Under the pieces are notes generated by a model that made no database searches, was not told where the DNA came from, and worked only from the letters and a program-made list of their open reading frames with translations. Made by a program: the position numbers and the translations under genes. From assembly GCF_022965805.1 (NCBI RefSeq), contig NC_133103.1, forward strand, positions 46,642,047 to 46,706,046: a stretch of DNA of 64,000 bases, in the 5' to 3' direction. The stretch comes from Primulina eburnea (Eukaryota > Streptophyta > Magnoliopsida > Lamiales > Gesneriaceae). This document shows, in pieces, positions 34,256-44,627 of this stretch (within the stretch, counting starts at the first letter, position 1; every line of letters begins with the position of its first letter).

Positions 34256-35049
34256 GAGATCAAATGAATTGTCTATCAAGAGGAATGAGATTAAAATCCC
34301 AAAATTAAATCTTGTAGTGGATGCCCAACCCAGTTGACTGGAGATACCAAGATCTAGATTCAAAAGGGACAAATAAATTACGAGATTGGTAGAAACACCT
34401 TGGAGAAATCTCCTACCTATTTCTATGATAAGAGGTGTTTACCACAAAGGGGTAAGATGCTAGGTTTTATCTTTAATGATTCTTAAGATATACTGATACT
34501 TATGTTGGAGTATAGTGGGATACTCTCCTAGGAGATCACCTACGTAAGTGCGAAGTGTGACCGCTTCAAAGATGGAAAGCATTCGCGAAACCAAACGATG
34601 TCCATGTCCAAAATGGACACATCAGTGAGAACCTAATGAATTCTGGAAATGTTATTATGCGAATATAATTGTCTAGGTTTACATAAAATGACGAATATTT
34701 CAAGGCATCACGTACATTAATTTCCAAGTAAATCCAATTATATCTTTGCCAAAGAAGGTTCAAAGCCAAAAGATACATATCCCGATGCAATAATCTTTGG
34801 CTAGAATACTATTTGTCTAGTCAATTTAGTCACACTCATTAGTTTTCATTCATATAAGGGATTGTTAGAAAAAATGAGTTTTGTACTCATTTAGAATTGA
34901 TAAAATAATTCGAACGAGTTATGTGGCGAATGAAATTATTTCTCGATTACCAAATAGGGTGAACGAGAAATTGAGTTCGAATTTTATCGAGTGAAAATAT
35001 TGAATCGAAAGGACTAATGTAGCGCCTCAGACTTGGACGAAAAAGTTAT
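34256..35049 (+). mobile_element. 3' non-coding region and LTR start of the plus-strand Copia
   Basis: Follows directly from the RNase H frame. An LTR-like start TGTTAGAAAAAATGAG is at about 34866. The sequence switches near 35050 to minus-strand Copia RT, so the LTR is short or truncated. Confidence 0.5.
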
Positions 35050-36430
35050 ATCAGGTCTTGTGTGTGAGAGATAGATCAGCTATCCTACCAAACGTTGGTA
35101 TCTTCCTTTATCCACTGGACTTCCACCTGTAATTTCTCCTAGTTTTACATTCGAATCCAATGGTGTGTCCATTGGTTTAACCCAAGCATCCCAATTTCTT
35201 TCAGCCAGTCTATCACATATTTTCTTTGAGAGACTGAAATTCCACTTTTGTTTCTCGCCACTTCGATCCCAAGAGAGTACCTTAAATTCTGTAAGTCCGT
35301 CATCTCACATTCGGCTGCAAGTTTCCTTTTGATTTGTTTCATCTCATCATATTCATCACATGTGAAAATTATATCATCTACATAGACAATAAGATTTGTC
35401 TTCTTTTCATTCTGATGTCTATAAAATAACATGTGATCTGTATGAGCTTGTGTATACCCCAATTGTCAAATTATTTTAGTGAATCTATCAAACCAGGCTG
35501 GTGGAGATTGCCTTAGTCGATACAATGATTTTTTCAGCCTACACACCACACTTTTTTTACTTTCTTGATCAAAACCTTGATGTATCTCCACGTATACTTC
35601 TTCCTCGATATTTCCATTCAAAAATGCATTCTTCATATACAAATGATACATTTTCCAATCCAAATTTGCTGCCAAAGATAACAACACCCTAATCGAGTTA
35701 ATTTTTACAACATGAGTAAAAGTATTTTGATAGTCAATGTCATAGGATTGGTTGTATCCTTTCTCAACTAGTCTTGATTTATATTGTTTAATCGACCCAT
35801 CAACATTATATTTGATCATTAACACCCACTTACACCCCCACAAGAACTTTTTCTTTCGGTTTCTGAACAATCTCTCAAGTTCCATTTTATTTCCAATGTT
35901 CTTAACTCATCTAAGGCAGTTTTTTTCCACTTTGGATCCTCCCATGCATAATCTATAGTATTTGAAACTTCATCATTTTCTATATTAATGACTAGGGATT
36001 GAACATAAGCTGAAAAATGTTCAAATACAACAAACTTAGCTACTGGATGCAATGTGCAAGACCTTACCCCTTGCATATAGCCACTGGAGGATTCAGATTA
36101 CAAACAAGTTAAGTATCTAGAGTAGTTTAAGTTCTAGAACCCGAGTTGGCAGCTTGGCAATCTTGAGTTCTTGGTTCTATCTCTCATTCTGATGGACATT
36201 CTGAGAGAAATGCAAGGGAAACGGCTAAAGGAGTCTTCCCCCAGTGGAAGGTTTTCTATTGATCTTGGAGTGATGACTTATTACAATGTGCAAGAGATGT
36301 TTAAGACGGGGAGAGAGGTAGAGAGAATGGGTGAGTCTGATTACGTTGAGGAACAGATAGTGGTGGTTGATTATCAAGCGTGTCATGAAGAATATGAAGT
36401 GTGATATGATCTGGTGCATAAAAAGCATCG
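35050..36430 (-). pseudogene. Copia reverse transcriptase, minus strand
   Basis: Read from high to low coordinates: WKKTALDELRTLEIKW, GCKWVLMIKYNVDGSIKQYK, MKNAFLNGNIEEEVYVEI, VCRLKKSLYRLRQSPPAW, LIVYVDDIIFTCD (catalytic YVDD) and LRYSLGIEVARNKSGI. Broken by stops and frame changes (for example near 35465 and 35820-35885). It continues into the integrase part above 36430. Confidence 0.87.
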
Positions 36431-37680
36431 GGATCGAGACCTAAGGCGTCCAAATTTCCCTCATAAGGAAGAATGTGAAATCTCGAGAAACAAAGTATTT
36501 TTTCCTCTTCACTGAATAACTTTTGTAGCCCTTTTGAGTTGTGGAATATCCCAAAAATAAACTGTTGGGATGCAACAAAAGTCCCACATTGGAAGATCTA
36601 GAGAAAGATCATGTGTTTATAAAGATGGAATGATATCTCCATTGGTATGAGGCCTTTTGGGTGGTTCCAAAAGCAAAACCACGAGGGTTAAAACCCAAAG
36701 TGGACAATATCATACTAGTGTTGAGATATCCGGATTCCATTGGTACTAACAAGTGGTATCAGAGTCATGGTCTAGATCGAGCCGTGTGGGTAGAATCCTC
36801 GATACCTAAACGAAGGAGGTGAGGGCTCCTGGTAAAAATCCTTGATTAAACTCTCGGGGTGGTTAATGCTCCCAGTATTCATGTAAGGCGTGTGCTCCAA
36901 TGTAGTGAAGTGGAGTAACCTCGATTGGAGGACGAATAAGGCTTGAGGGGAGGCTCGGACCATGAGAATAATAGTGGAACTTCGTTTGAGGGGAGGATTG
37001 TTGGGATGCAACAAAAGTCACACATTGGAAGATCTAGAGAAAGATCATGGGTTTATAAAGATGGAATGATATCTCCATTGGTATGAGGCCTTTTGGGTGG
37101 TTCCAAAAGCAAAACCATGATGGTTAAAACCCAAAGTGGACAATATCATACCAGTGTGGAGATATCCAGATTCCATTGGTTCTAACATAAACATTTGTGA
37201 GACCTAGGATCAAGCTTGTTGGTATTGTAGTTATGAACAAATGCAGTACACCCAAATACTTCAAGGTCTAGATAAGATAAAATTATTTTCAGGATATAAT
37301 TCAGACAAACACTGCAAAGGAGATTTAAAATGCAGCACTCAAGAGGGTAACCTATTTATTAGAAAAACATGATGTAAGAACAACATCACCCCAGAAGGAT
37401 TTGGTACATGCGATGTAAATAAAAGAGCTCTTGCAACATCCAAAAGATGACGATTTAACAATATGAGATTCCATTTTTTATGGGGTGTAAACATACAAAT
37501 TTTGATAGATAAGACTTCTTTCGTTCAAAAATCTTTTAAGAATGGAGTTAAAATATTCAATCGGTTCGCAGAATTTAGATGTTGGCATTAAAATAGAGTT
37601 TTGATCATGGAGGAAAAAAACCTGAAAGACCGTTAAAACTTTAGATTTTTCTTTCAAAAGATATACCGACACGCAAGAGT
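36431..37680 (-). pseudogene. Copia integrase, minus strand, split by a TRIM
   Basis: Integrase signs on the minus strand are VYLLKEKSKVL and EPIEYFNSILKRFL at 37678-37480, then FGCTAFVHNYNTNKL before the TRIM and GYSTTQKGYKSYS and KKYFVSRDFTFF after it (36550-36450). The TRIM at 36563-37187 cuts the module just before the GYS block. Confidence 0.82.
36563..37187 (+). mobile_element. Intact TRIM (miniature LTR retrotransposon)
   Basis: 625 bp in total with two 189-bp LTRs (36563-36751, 36999-37187) that start TGTTGGGATGCAACAAAAGT and end CTAACA. The PBS TGGTATCAGAGTCATGG (36754-36770) and the PPT GAGGGGAGGA just before 36999 are in place. Target duplication TAAAC is exact (36558-36562 and 37188-37192). 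The interior of 247 bp has no coding capacity, so it depends on proteins supplied by other elements. The LTRs differ at only a handful of sites, much fewer than in the 1.2-9.2 kb Copia, so it is younger. Confidence 0.95.
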
Positions 37681-38563
37681 ATTATCATAATGAACCAACG
37701 TTTATCTGTGATACTACGAACTCTAAAATGAAATATCACTATGAATTAATGCAAATGGTTTTTAAGGTTTATATAAAATAATTGGAAAAGAAGCACGAGT
37801 GGGCTTAGCTAATTGACATACCTCACAATAAAACACCTCATTATTTTGAAATAGGGAAGGAAATAAATGTTTTAAATAAACAAAACTCTGATGCCCCAAT
37901 CTACATTGCAGAAGAATGATTTAGTCTTTTCTGGAAACAATATGGTGATTGTTGTCAACGTGATTGATCACCGAAGCGTAATCTTCGAGGTAATAGAGTC
38001 CAGAAATTGATTTAGCACTGTCAATCTTCCTCCCCGAACCTCGGTCCTGAGAGTAAGTAAATGATTTATTTGAATGGTGCCTATGCCTGCAACAACATTT
38101 TGTGATTATCGGGACATGGGTTATATGGTATAAACAAATTTTCATTTCTCTTCATTTGATCTGATGTCCCAGAATCAATAATCCAAGCATCACCTTTGGT
38201 AGTAGGATCACTTAATGCTGCCTTTGTTTGCCATGTTTGAGCTAGATGAAGTTGTACTAGAAAGAAGCTGACATAGTTTCTCAATTGGTTCCTTGGTCAG
38301 TGTTGCAGTTGACGCTTTACTTTCTGCATCAGAATTACTGGTGGCATGTGGATTCTTCCATTTTTTGTTGATTTAAATCTTTTTGGCACCCAATTCGCTG
38401 GTTTTCCATATATTTTCAAGAAAGTGGCCTCTGTGTGGTAGTGTCTTTGGCATTTCCCACACCAAGGTTTCCCATATTTTTTTCTGAGATTCATCACGCA
38501 GATCCCGTGACTCGTAATTTGCGGGGTTGTGCAGTCACTGGCCGGGGCAGCGTCCCACACCAA
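37681..38563 (-). pseudogene. Copia gag zinc knuckle and protease, minus strand
   Basis: The piece at 38563-38297 shows KPWCGKCQRHYHTEATFLKI, a diverged knuckle, and KPANWVPKR; the piece at 38284-38081 shows the protease block AWIIDSGTSDQM. Frames are broken. The rest of gag and the 5' LTR are not recognisable above 38563. Confidence 0.78.
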
Positions 38564-39084
38564 GACAGTCCGAAGGATAATATGTTCACTAAGGTTATAT
38601 CCACTGCAAAATTTTATGGATTGTCTGCAAAGGACAAGGATAGAAGGCTCTTGAATTTAGGAATGAAGGAGGAGATTTGTGGATTCATTCCAAATATTCA
38701 AGAGTTGAATCAGTCAAAAAGTTAGTTTTTGATGTAGTGGATTAGTGGGTAATAATCTAGGAAGTTATTTGATTCTAATTAGTTTATCCTCAAGCTTTGT
38801 TTTATAAAAGGCTTGTGATTTGTACGCAATAGTGAACTCAGAAACTTCAATGAGAGTTTAGGGAGCGAGAGGATCTTGGATTAAGCTAGGAGATCACTTG
38901 TACAACTCTTGTAATTGAAGGAATGAAACTTGTTCTGAAAATCTTCTTTATTTCTCTTCCATAACCTTTTCATATTTACACAACACACACATATTCCCCT
39001 AACTTTATACAACATTCCCTTAACTATTTCTGCTTTCAAAACTCGACAGTATGGAAACAGTTGTCCCATTGAACTGGGAAAAAA
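38564..39084. other. Unassigned region upstream of the minus-strand Copia
   Basis: A 96-codon plus-strand frame (38435-38725) ends here, but only its last third is outside the Copia and I recognise no domain. The 3' half has LTR-like features (GGCTTGTGATTTGTACGC, CTTGTACAACTCTTG) and could be the 5' LTR of the minus-strand element. Confidence 0.35.
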
Positions 39085-39205
39085 ACATAAGTGCTAATGG
39101 CACTGAAAGTAAAGAATGTTGGCCTCACTGAAATAGAACTCACAAATTGTGTGATGCTTCTAAGAAGAGACGAGATCATTTTCGCATCTCCGGGCATTGT
39201 GTATT
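39085..39205 (-). pseudogene. Relic of the four-TM protein gene (5' end only)
   Basis: Nucleotide blocks GGCCTCACTGAAATAGAA, AGAAGAGACGAGATCATT and GGGCATTG line up in order with the first codons of the genes at 43317 and 51104 (there GCCTCACTGAAGCAGAATCC, AGAGACGAGGTCATTGCAC and GGCATTGG). Only the N-terminal region remains. Confidence 0.6.
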
Positions 39206-39689
39206 TAACAATACTTGATGGAAGAGGAAAGGGTGTCTTGAAAATATAAGTAAAGATGTTGAAAAATAAAGCATGCTGTTAAGTTCTTGTTTGATGGCCT
39301 TAGCCAGGTGTTTTCATAGGAAGCATGATCATATTCCATACTTTTAAATAAGATCAAATACCATATTTATGCTTGATTTTAGTTTTCCCAAAAATTCCAA
39401 AGTGCACCCTTTTATGGTCACATTTTTAGGCAATCAATGTGTTACTAGTTCGAGCTAATGTAGTTAGACATGTAGAGGTATATTGTCCGAAATGTAGACC
39501 TCACTCAGAGGACATCACTCATGCAAACTGTCTCGCAAAGTGTGGGTGATCACTGATCTTTGGCCCATCCTTAAATCGTTTCCCAGGTGGTTTGCTGTTG
39601 TCTATGGATATATTGATCGAAATCGAGTGGTATTTCAAGGAACCACAACCTCTCGTGAGGATGTTATCGCGTGCTCGCGCTCGCGAGTA
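39206..39689. other. Unassigned spacer
   Basis: No gene recognised. Confidence 0.35.
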
Positions 39690-39792
39690 TTATCGAATTC
39701 TTTTTTATTAGAATACGGGGAGGGGGATCGAACCTACATCTACAAATTACCCGGATGAGATCATTACCACTGGGATATAAAGCCGAATCTCA
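39690..39792 (-). mobile_element. tRNA-derived SINE fragment
   Basis: On the minus strand a pol III-like A box (TATCCCAGTGGTAATGA, 39762-39778) is followed about 30 bp later by the B box GGTTCGATCCC (39724-39734), the internal promoter pair of a tRNA-related SINE. The 3' tail is not defined. Confidence 0.6.
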
Positions 39793-40097
39793 GCATTATT
39801 GATTTCTATCACCTCATGATAATCTTTTAAATAAGATTGATTTTAATCCCATATTGAGAATTTATAATATATTTTAAAAATACAACATTTAAATAATAAT
39901 AAACGTACTATGCTATTTTTATTGTTTTATAATATTATTAAAAAAAATAGTGATGATATCAATTAGTTTAGTAGATTTTATTTACTATTGATGATGATAG
40001 AAAAAAGAAATAACATAGAAGGAAGTCACAAAATTCAATAATTTAATTTAATGAACATAAGGGGAAATTCATATTTGCACATTTTCTATAAATTTGA

Positions 40098-40192
<95 letters not shown>

Positions 40193-40445
40193 GATTTTAA
40201 GTTTTTGTTATATATTTGATAATTATATTTATGAACAAAACTACTGGCTATACTTATTCATGTTTTTTTTAATTAAAATGATATTACATAGAGGATATAT
40301 ATTTTTGGAACAAAATAAATAGGTAACTTTGAGAGCAAATATATTTGTCCTTATATTTTATGAATTGTATTTAAGGGTATTATTGTTCGAGAGAGAAAAT
40401 GAAAACTGAATGCATTTTACATATTTTGGAGTGTGTGTCCACACA
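39793..40445. other. AT-rich spacer with long (AT)n run
   Basis: Contains an (AT)n tract of about 80 bp at 40106-40187. No gene. Confidence 0.6.
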
Positions 40446-40637
40446 CACACATATATAGTTTTGATATGTTGCACACCTATTGTACACACTTATGTAGGCA
40501 TCGAGGAGTTGTCACTCTCATATTGATGTGATTGTACATAGAAAATTTGTGCATCTAATAGGTGAGTGTCACATCATCGTTGCTAATATAAGTGTACACA
40601 ATATGTGTGCAGCGTATCAAAACTATATATGTGTGTG
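40446..40637. mobile_element. MITE with about 60-bp terminal inverted repeats
   Basis: Left arm CACACACATATATAGTTTTG ATATGTTGCACAC and right arm, read in reverse, CACACATATATAGTTTTGAT ACGCTGCACAC pair over about 60 bp. No clear target duplication because the flanks are CA/TG-rich. Confidence 0.75.
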
Positions 40638-41468
40638 CATGTGTATATTCTCATGGCCAATTATCTACTATTCCAGAAAATACGAAGATATTTATTTGTT
40701 CTAATAAAAATATTATAATTCAATTGATAATTGTAGAAGACGAAATTAGGATTGAAAAGAAGTTTCTAGGGTGAATAAACTTTTTAAAAATTCTTTATGA
40801 TTAATGCAACTTTAAACCGTGTGAGCTGGTCAAATTAATTTTCAAATCAAATTAAGTAATGAGATAAACAAGTCATATAAGTTCGAAAACAGTTCAAAAT
40901 ACAAAGTGAATAACTTATATTCAGATCAAATAAGATGAATATAAATGATTGTTATAATCGGAGAATGTCTTCAGATCAGTCTAATGATCAGCACACGTGT
41001 TCTAGACTAGTTGAATGGTTGAGTATCATCATATCAATATATTTTTGTTTTAGCCTTGTCGGATCGCTTCTTGATTCAGATCAGTTCAATTTAATTATCC
41101 ACTTTTTGTCAGTTCAATTGAGCTGTATTCATTAATACAATTTAGCTGAATTAATTTACTTTTATAGTCATAAAAACTTAAACCCAAATTTTATAGACGA
41201 TTTTCATTAACTCAAACAGTTTAATTATAATATTATATTGTCTACTTGTATATTAGAAAATAATTTCCGTTGCAAGTGGTCTATAGCTAGTTTCGTTCTC
41301 TTCTTTTTCTTTTTTTTTTTTAATATTTTTGAGTAAAGGTGGAAACTTCAATGGATGAATGATACATATGCAAAGGAAATCGTCGTACTGGTTTCCCAAT
41401 TAAGAATATCGTTATTATTTGATACCAATTATAAAAATTTCAATAAAAGTTACTTGTAATTTAGTTTT
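40638..41468. other. AT-rich spacer
   Basis: No gene recognised. Confidence 0.4.
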
Positions 41469-41639
41469 GGCAAAAACTTTGTAAAATGATTTTACAGGTC
41501 GTATTTTGTGAGACGGATCTTTTATTTGGGTCATCCACGAAAAAGTATTACATTTTAAGCTAAGAGTAATACTTTTTATTGTGAATATCGGTAGGGTTGA
41601 CCCGTCTCACAGATAAAAATTCGGGAGACCATCTCACTC
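41469..41639 (+). repeat. GAGACGGTCTC MITE copy
   Basis: Forward copy. The first palindrome is mutated (GTAAAATGATTTTACAG) but kept self-complementary in part. Confidence 0.85.
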
Positions 41640-41746
41640 TTTATCGTGCATAAAATGGAATAAAATTAAAAACCACATATATCTTTTGTTGGCCTTCTTT
41701 CTCCAGATAAATCCGTGCAGACAGATTCATCATGTGACTCCAAAGT

Positions 41747-41928
41747 GAGTATGTCTCATGTGAGACCGTCTCACGGATCCCAATCTGTGAGACGGGTCAA
41801 CCCTAACCATATTCACAATAAAAAGTAATACTTTTAGTATAAAAAGTAATACTTTTTCATGGATTATCCAAATAAAGATCCGTCTCACAAAATACGACCC
41901 GTGAGACCGTCTCACACAAGTTTTTGCC
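41747..41928 (-). repeat. GAGACGGTCTC MITE copy, exact 9-bp TSD
   Basis: Reverse copy of 182 bp. Duplication CTCCAAAGT at 41738-41746 and 41929-41937. The last T of the right flank is the first base of the next MITE, so this copy inserted after that MITE. Confidence 0.92.
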
Positions 41929-41936
41929 CTCCAAAG

Positions 41937-42547
41937 TAGGGGTGGACAATGATCGGTTTGGTCCGGTTTTACTCTACAATAGTTCGGTTTTTCGGTTTTC
42001 CGTTTTGAATATCTCTAGTCCAAAACCGAATCATTTTATTACGGTTCGGTTCGGTTTTTTGTAGTACGGTTCGGTTTATACGGCCGGTTATATGCGGTTA
42101 GCTAAAATTTGTTACAAAATAAAATTATACGTCACTTTATGCCTTTAAAATCTAAATCATAGTATTTTTCAAATATTTAATTTGTGAGACTTAATTTTTT
42201 ATATAAAAAATTAAAGAAATATATACAGAAAAAAAAACATCGACCGGTGAGTGGGGAAGAAGAAAAACGATCGGATCGAAAATTGAGAGTTAATGATATT
42301 AAGTTCTTAAATCTTAATAGGCTCATTATACATAAAAAAATCTTATACTTAACAACAATATGATTCATTATACATAACCCATTATACATAAAAACCTTAA
42401 TCTTAAAACCGAAAACCGAACCGAAAAATCGAATTTCATAAATTTTAAACTATAACCGATCGAAAAACCGATAAAACCGAACCATTTAAACCGAATTATT
42501 CGGTTAGGTCAGTTTTTTCGGTTTTTCGGATTTTATTCCCACCCCTA
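41937..42547. mobile_element. hAT-type MITE rich in CGGTTCGG
   Basis: Inverted ends TAGGGGTGGACAAT and TATTCCCACCCCTA; 8-bp flanks CTCCAAAG (41929-41936) and CTCTAAAG (42548-42555). The interior consists of CGGTTCGGTTTTT-like repeats and an AT-rich middle. Its right part is also present at 50126-50321, next to the second gene copy. Confidence 0.85.
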
Positions 42548-42726
42548 CTCTAAAGCCTGTCGATTATTACAAGTGAAACTAACCATACAAAGAAATACAA
42601 GATCCAAAGGCATACAACTGACATAACAAGTTCAAGAATTGACTTGTTTTCTTGCATATTTTCCTATCCTTCCAGCAATATTATATGTAGACAGGTACAA
42701 AAGAATTGGCTATTCTTGGAATTTAC

Positions 42727-43317
42727 TTATATGGGAAGTGTGTGTGCTCTTTCCAACGAACAGAGTCTTCCTAACTCGTCCCAAAACCGGCGTATGCGTC
42801 TTCGTTGCATCCAAAATGCTCCACCAGTTTCCTCCACAAAAAGTTTATGCAGAAACTCACTTGCTGATATCAAGCCAAACACCACATACAGAAAAGGCCT
42901 AACCCAGTCTGGAAAGAGGATTGACACAAGAGATGCAACTGAAATGTTCCCAAACCACACCATACAGTTGTGAGATAAAACAGAAAATCGGCGCAAGGCG
43001 TATTGTAGATGCAATGAACAAGCTAGATAGTACATGAAAGCGGAGAAAACGGCAACTCCCATAGTGTAAGGATGGGTTGTAAAAGGAGTACTTTTGTTGT
43101 CATTGGTTAGGTACTTCAATTGCAAGAAAACCAGGATCGTGGTGATCATGAACCCGACTGTTTGATTGAATGGAGAAACTGATCTGCTACGAACGAAGTA
43201 GAAAATGCAGGATTTCATAGAAACAACTGCTGCATTGAGCTGGGAAGTGAAGGATCTTAGCCTCACTGAAGCAGAATCCACAAGTCGGCCGAAGCTTGTT
43301 CCAAGAGACGAGGTCAT
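42727..43317 (-). CDS. Four-TM membrane protein of unknown function (copy A)
   Basis: Uninterrupted frame reaching up to 43350 without an ATG at its head (GTG at 43348-43350); the ATG at 43315-43317, shared with copy B, is the likely start and gives 196 residues. After a soluble, Ser/Arg-rich N-terminus come four hydrophobic segments: VGFMITTILVFLQLKYL, YTMGVAVFSAFMYYLACSL, MVWFGNISVASLVSILF and VRPFLYVVFGLISASEFL. The C-terminus is basic and charged (QRRRIRRFWDELGRL). I do not recognise a named family. It is about 94% identical over its length to copy B, so the two come from one segmental duplication. Confidence 0.7.
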   Translation of the reverse strand: MTSSLGTSFGRLVDSASVRLRSFTSQLNAAVVSMKSCIFYFVRSRSVSPFNQTVGFMITTILVFLQLKYLTNDNKSTPFTTHPYTMGVAVFSAFMYYLACSLHLQYALRRFSVLSHNCMVWFGNISVASLVSILFPDWVRPFLYVVFGLISASEFLHKLFVEETGGAFWMQRRRIRRFWDELGRLCSLERAHTLPI

Positions 43318-43995
43318 TGCACTTTCAGGCATTGGACACCAATATTCCACTACTGGATTAATACGAAGATATTTATAGATGTCAAGAAACTCAAGGAAAC
43401 TTCGCAGGAATTTTCAGTTTTGTGAACTTGGGATCCTGTTTCTGTTTAATGAATGTTCACTGCCAAATAATGAAGTCATTTTGTTGAAAAAGTATGCATA
43501 GAATACATATGTTTAAACATCTTGTCACTTTCGATTTTAGAAAAGGAGTTCAATTTGGAGGAATTTGTTTGAAATGAAAGAAATGGATAAAGGAATTGCA
43601 AAAATATTAATAGAAAGAATTTACTAGAAATAATAGAAAAGGTTTTGTAAAGTTCTCAATTATTTATTCTCTACATTGGAAAAATAGAGATATGTTCTCC
43701 AGTATGATTATTTTTTGTAATTTTTGCAAAGAGCAAGTAGGTGAATCACTTATGTACCAAACACGTTACTTTTAAAAAAAAAACAATTCGGTCAGCAAGG
43801 CAACTCCTTTTTTTTACACATTCTTGAAATGGGAAACTCGGACAATGGAAAATAGAATTGACGTGGAAGCATCGCATTTAAATCTTCCTCTTCGGGATTT
43901 TTATTATTAGATTAATATTGTATGTGTTAAAGAATGGAACTTAGACCTAACTCAACCCCAAAAGCTAGCTCAAAGGGGATTGTTTAAGTCCATAT
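43318..43995. other. Upstream region of copy A
   Basis: The first 150 bp are homologous to the region before copy B and contain the uninterrupted TATTTATAGATGTCAA, the empty site of the MITE in copy B. Further up is AT-rich, ending in an LTR-like CTAACTCAACCCCAAAAGCT near 43949. Confidence 0.6.
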
Positions 43996-43997
43996 AT

Positions 43998-44051
43998 ACA
44001 AATCTTAATAGGCCCATTATACATAAAAAAATCTTATACTTAACAATAATA
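43998..44051. repeat. Left fragment of a CGGTTCGG-type MITE at the NUMT border
   Basis: CTTAATAGGCCCATTATACA through CTTAACAATAATAT is nearly identical to 42308-42361 inside MITE A. It ends exactly where mitochondrial sequence starts. Confidence 0.7.
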
Positions 44052-44504
44052 TCCTTTAAGCCTCCTTCGGATCCTTACTATCTTCTCTCTTTCTGTTAGA
44101 AATGCCAATATCAACTGCCGGAAAAGAGCAGACCCCCTTCGCATTCGTTACTTATGTCTCATATCCAAAATTTTCTCCAAAGGAGTCGGAGTCCGGCTCC
44201 GTCAGAAGAGGACTCAGTCTGTGCCCCAATATCTGCCATAAAAGGGCCAAGCCATAACAAATGGGAAGCGGCCATAGGAATACTCCGGGATATAAACCAG
44301 GGCAACAATTCACGCTAGTTCTGTGATCCGAGGAAACTAGTGTTGTTAGCCTTTACCTTTGGGTAAATATTATAATCATTTTTTTCTTAGGAATGCTTTT
44401 ATTTAGCAAAATTCATCTATTATTTCTTTAAAAATAGATTTCCGGAAGGGAGACTTGTCGGAAATCGCCTTGGTCCAACCAAGAAAGGCATGGGAGTTTT
44501 TGGA

Positions 44505-44627
44505 GCACAATTAGTTCAAATTCTTTCAGAGGCCAATGCTTTAGAATATTCCATTCTTGTAGCAGCCACCGCTTCGGATCCTGCTCCTCTGCAATTTTTT
44601 GCCCCATATTCTGGATGTGCCATGGGC
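44505..44627 (+). pseudogene. atp1: Mitochondrial atp1 fragment (ATP synthase alpha)
   Basis: 41 codons, [20 protein letters not shown] then [20 protein letters not shown], match the nucleotide-binding part of the F1 alpha subunit. Similarity stops sharply at both ends: GVFG before and QGLGPTKRR after do not belong to atp1. Each side carries a GGTCCAAC-AAAG motif (about 44470 and 44638), which suggests recombination across a short repeat in the mitochondrion. This is a chimeric piece, not a gene. Confidence 0.88.

Noticed and set aside
36171..36404. 77-codon plus-strand frame near the TRIM
   Set aside because: Antisense to the minus-strand Copia linker between integrase and RT; no domain.
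36585..37190. The duplicated 189-bp stretch as a CRISPR-like or satellite array
   Set aside because: Only two copies, with TG..CA ends, PBS, PPT and target duplication: it is a TRIM.
42644..42973. Plus-strand 109-codon frame, repeated at 50407-50736
   Set aside because: Both are antisense to the duplicated four-TM genes; conservation follows from the duplication.
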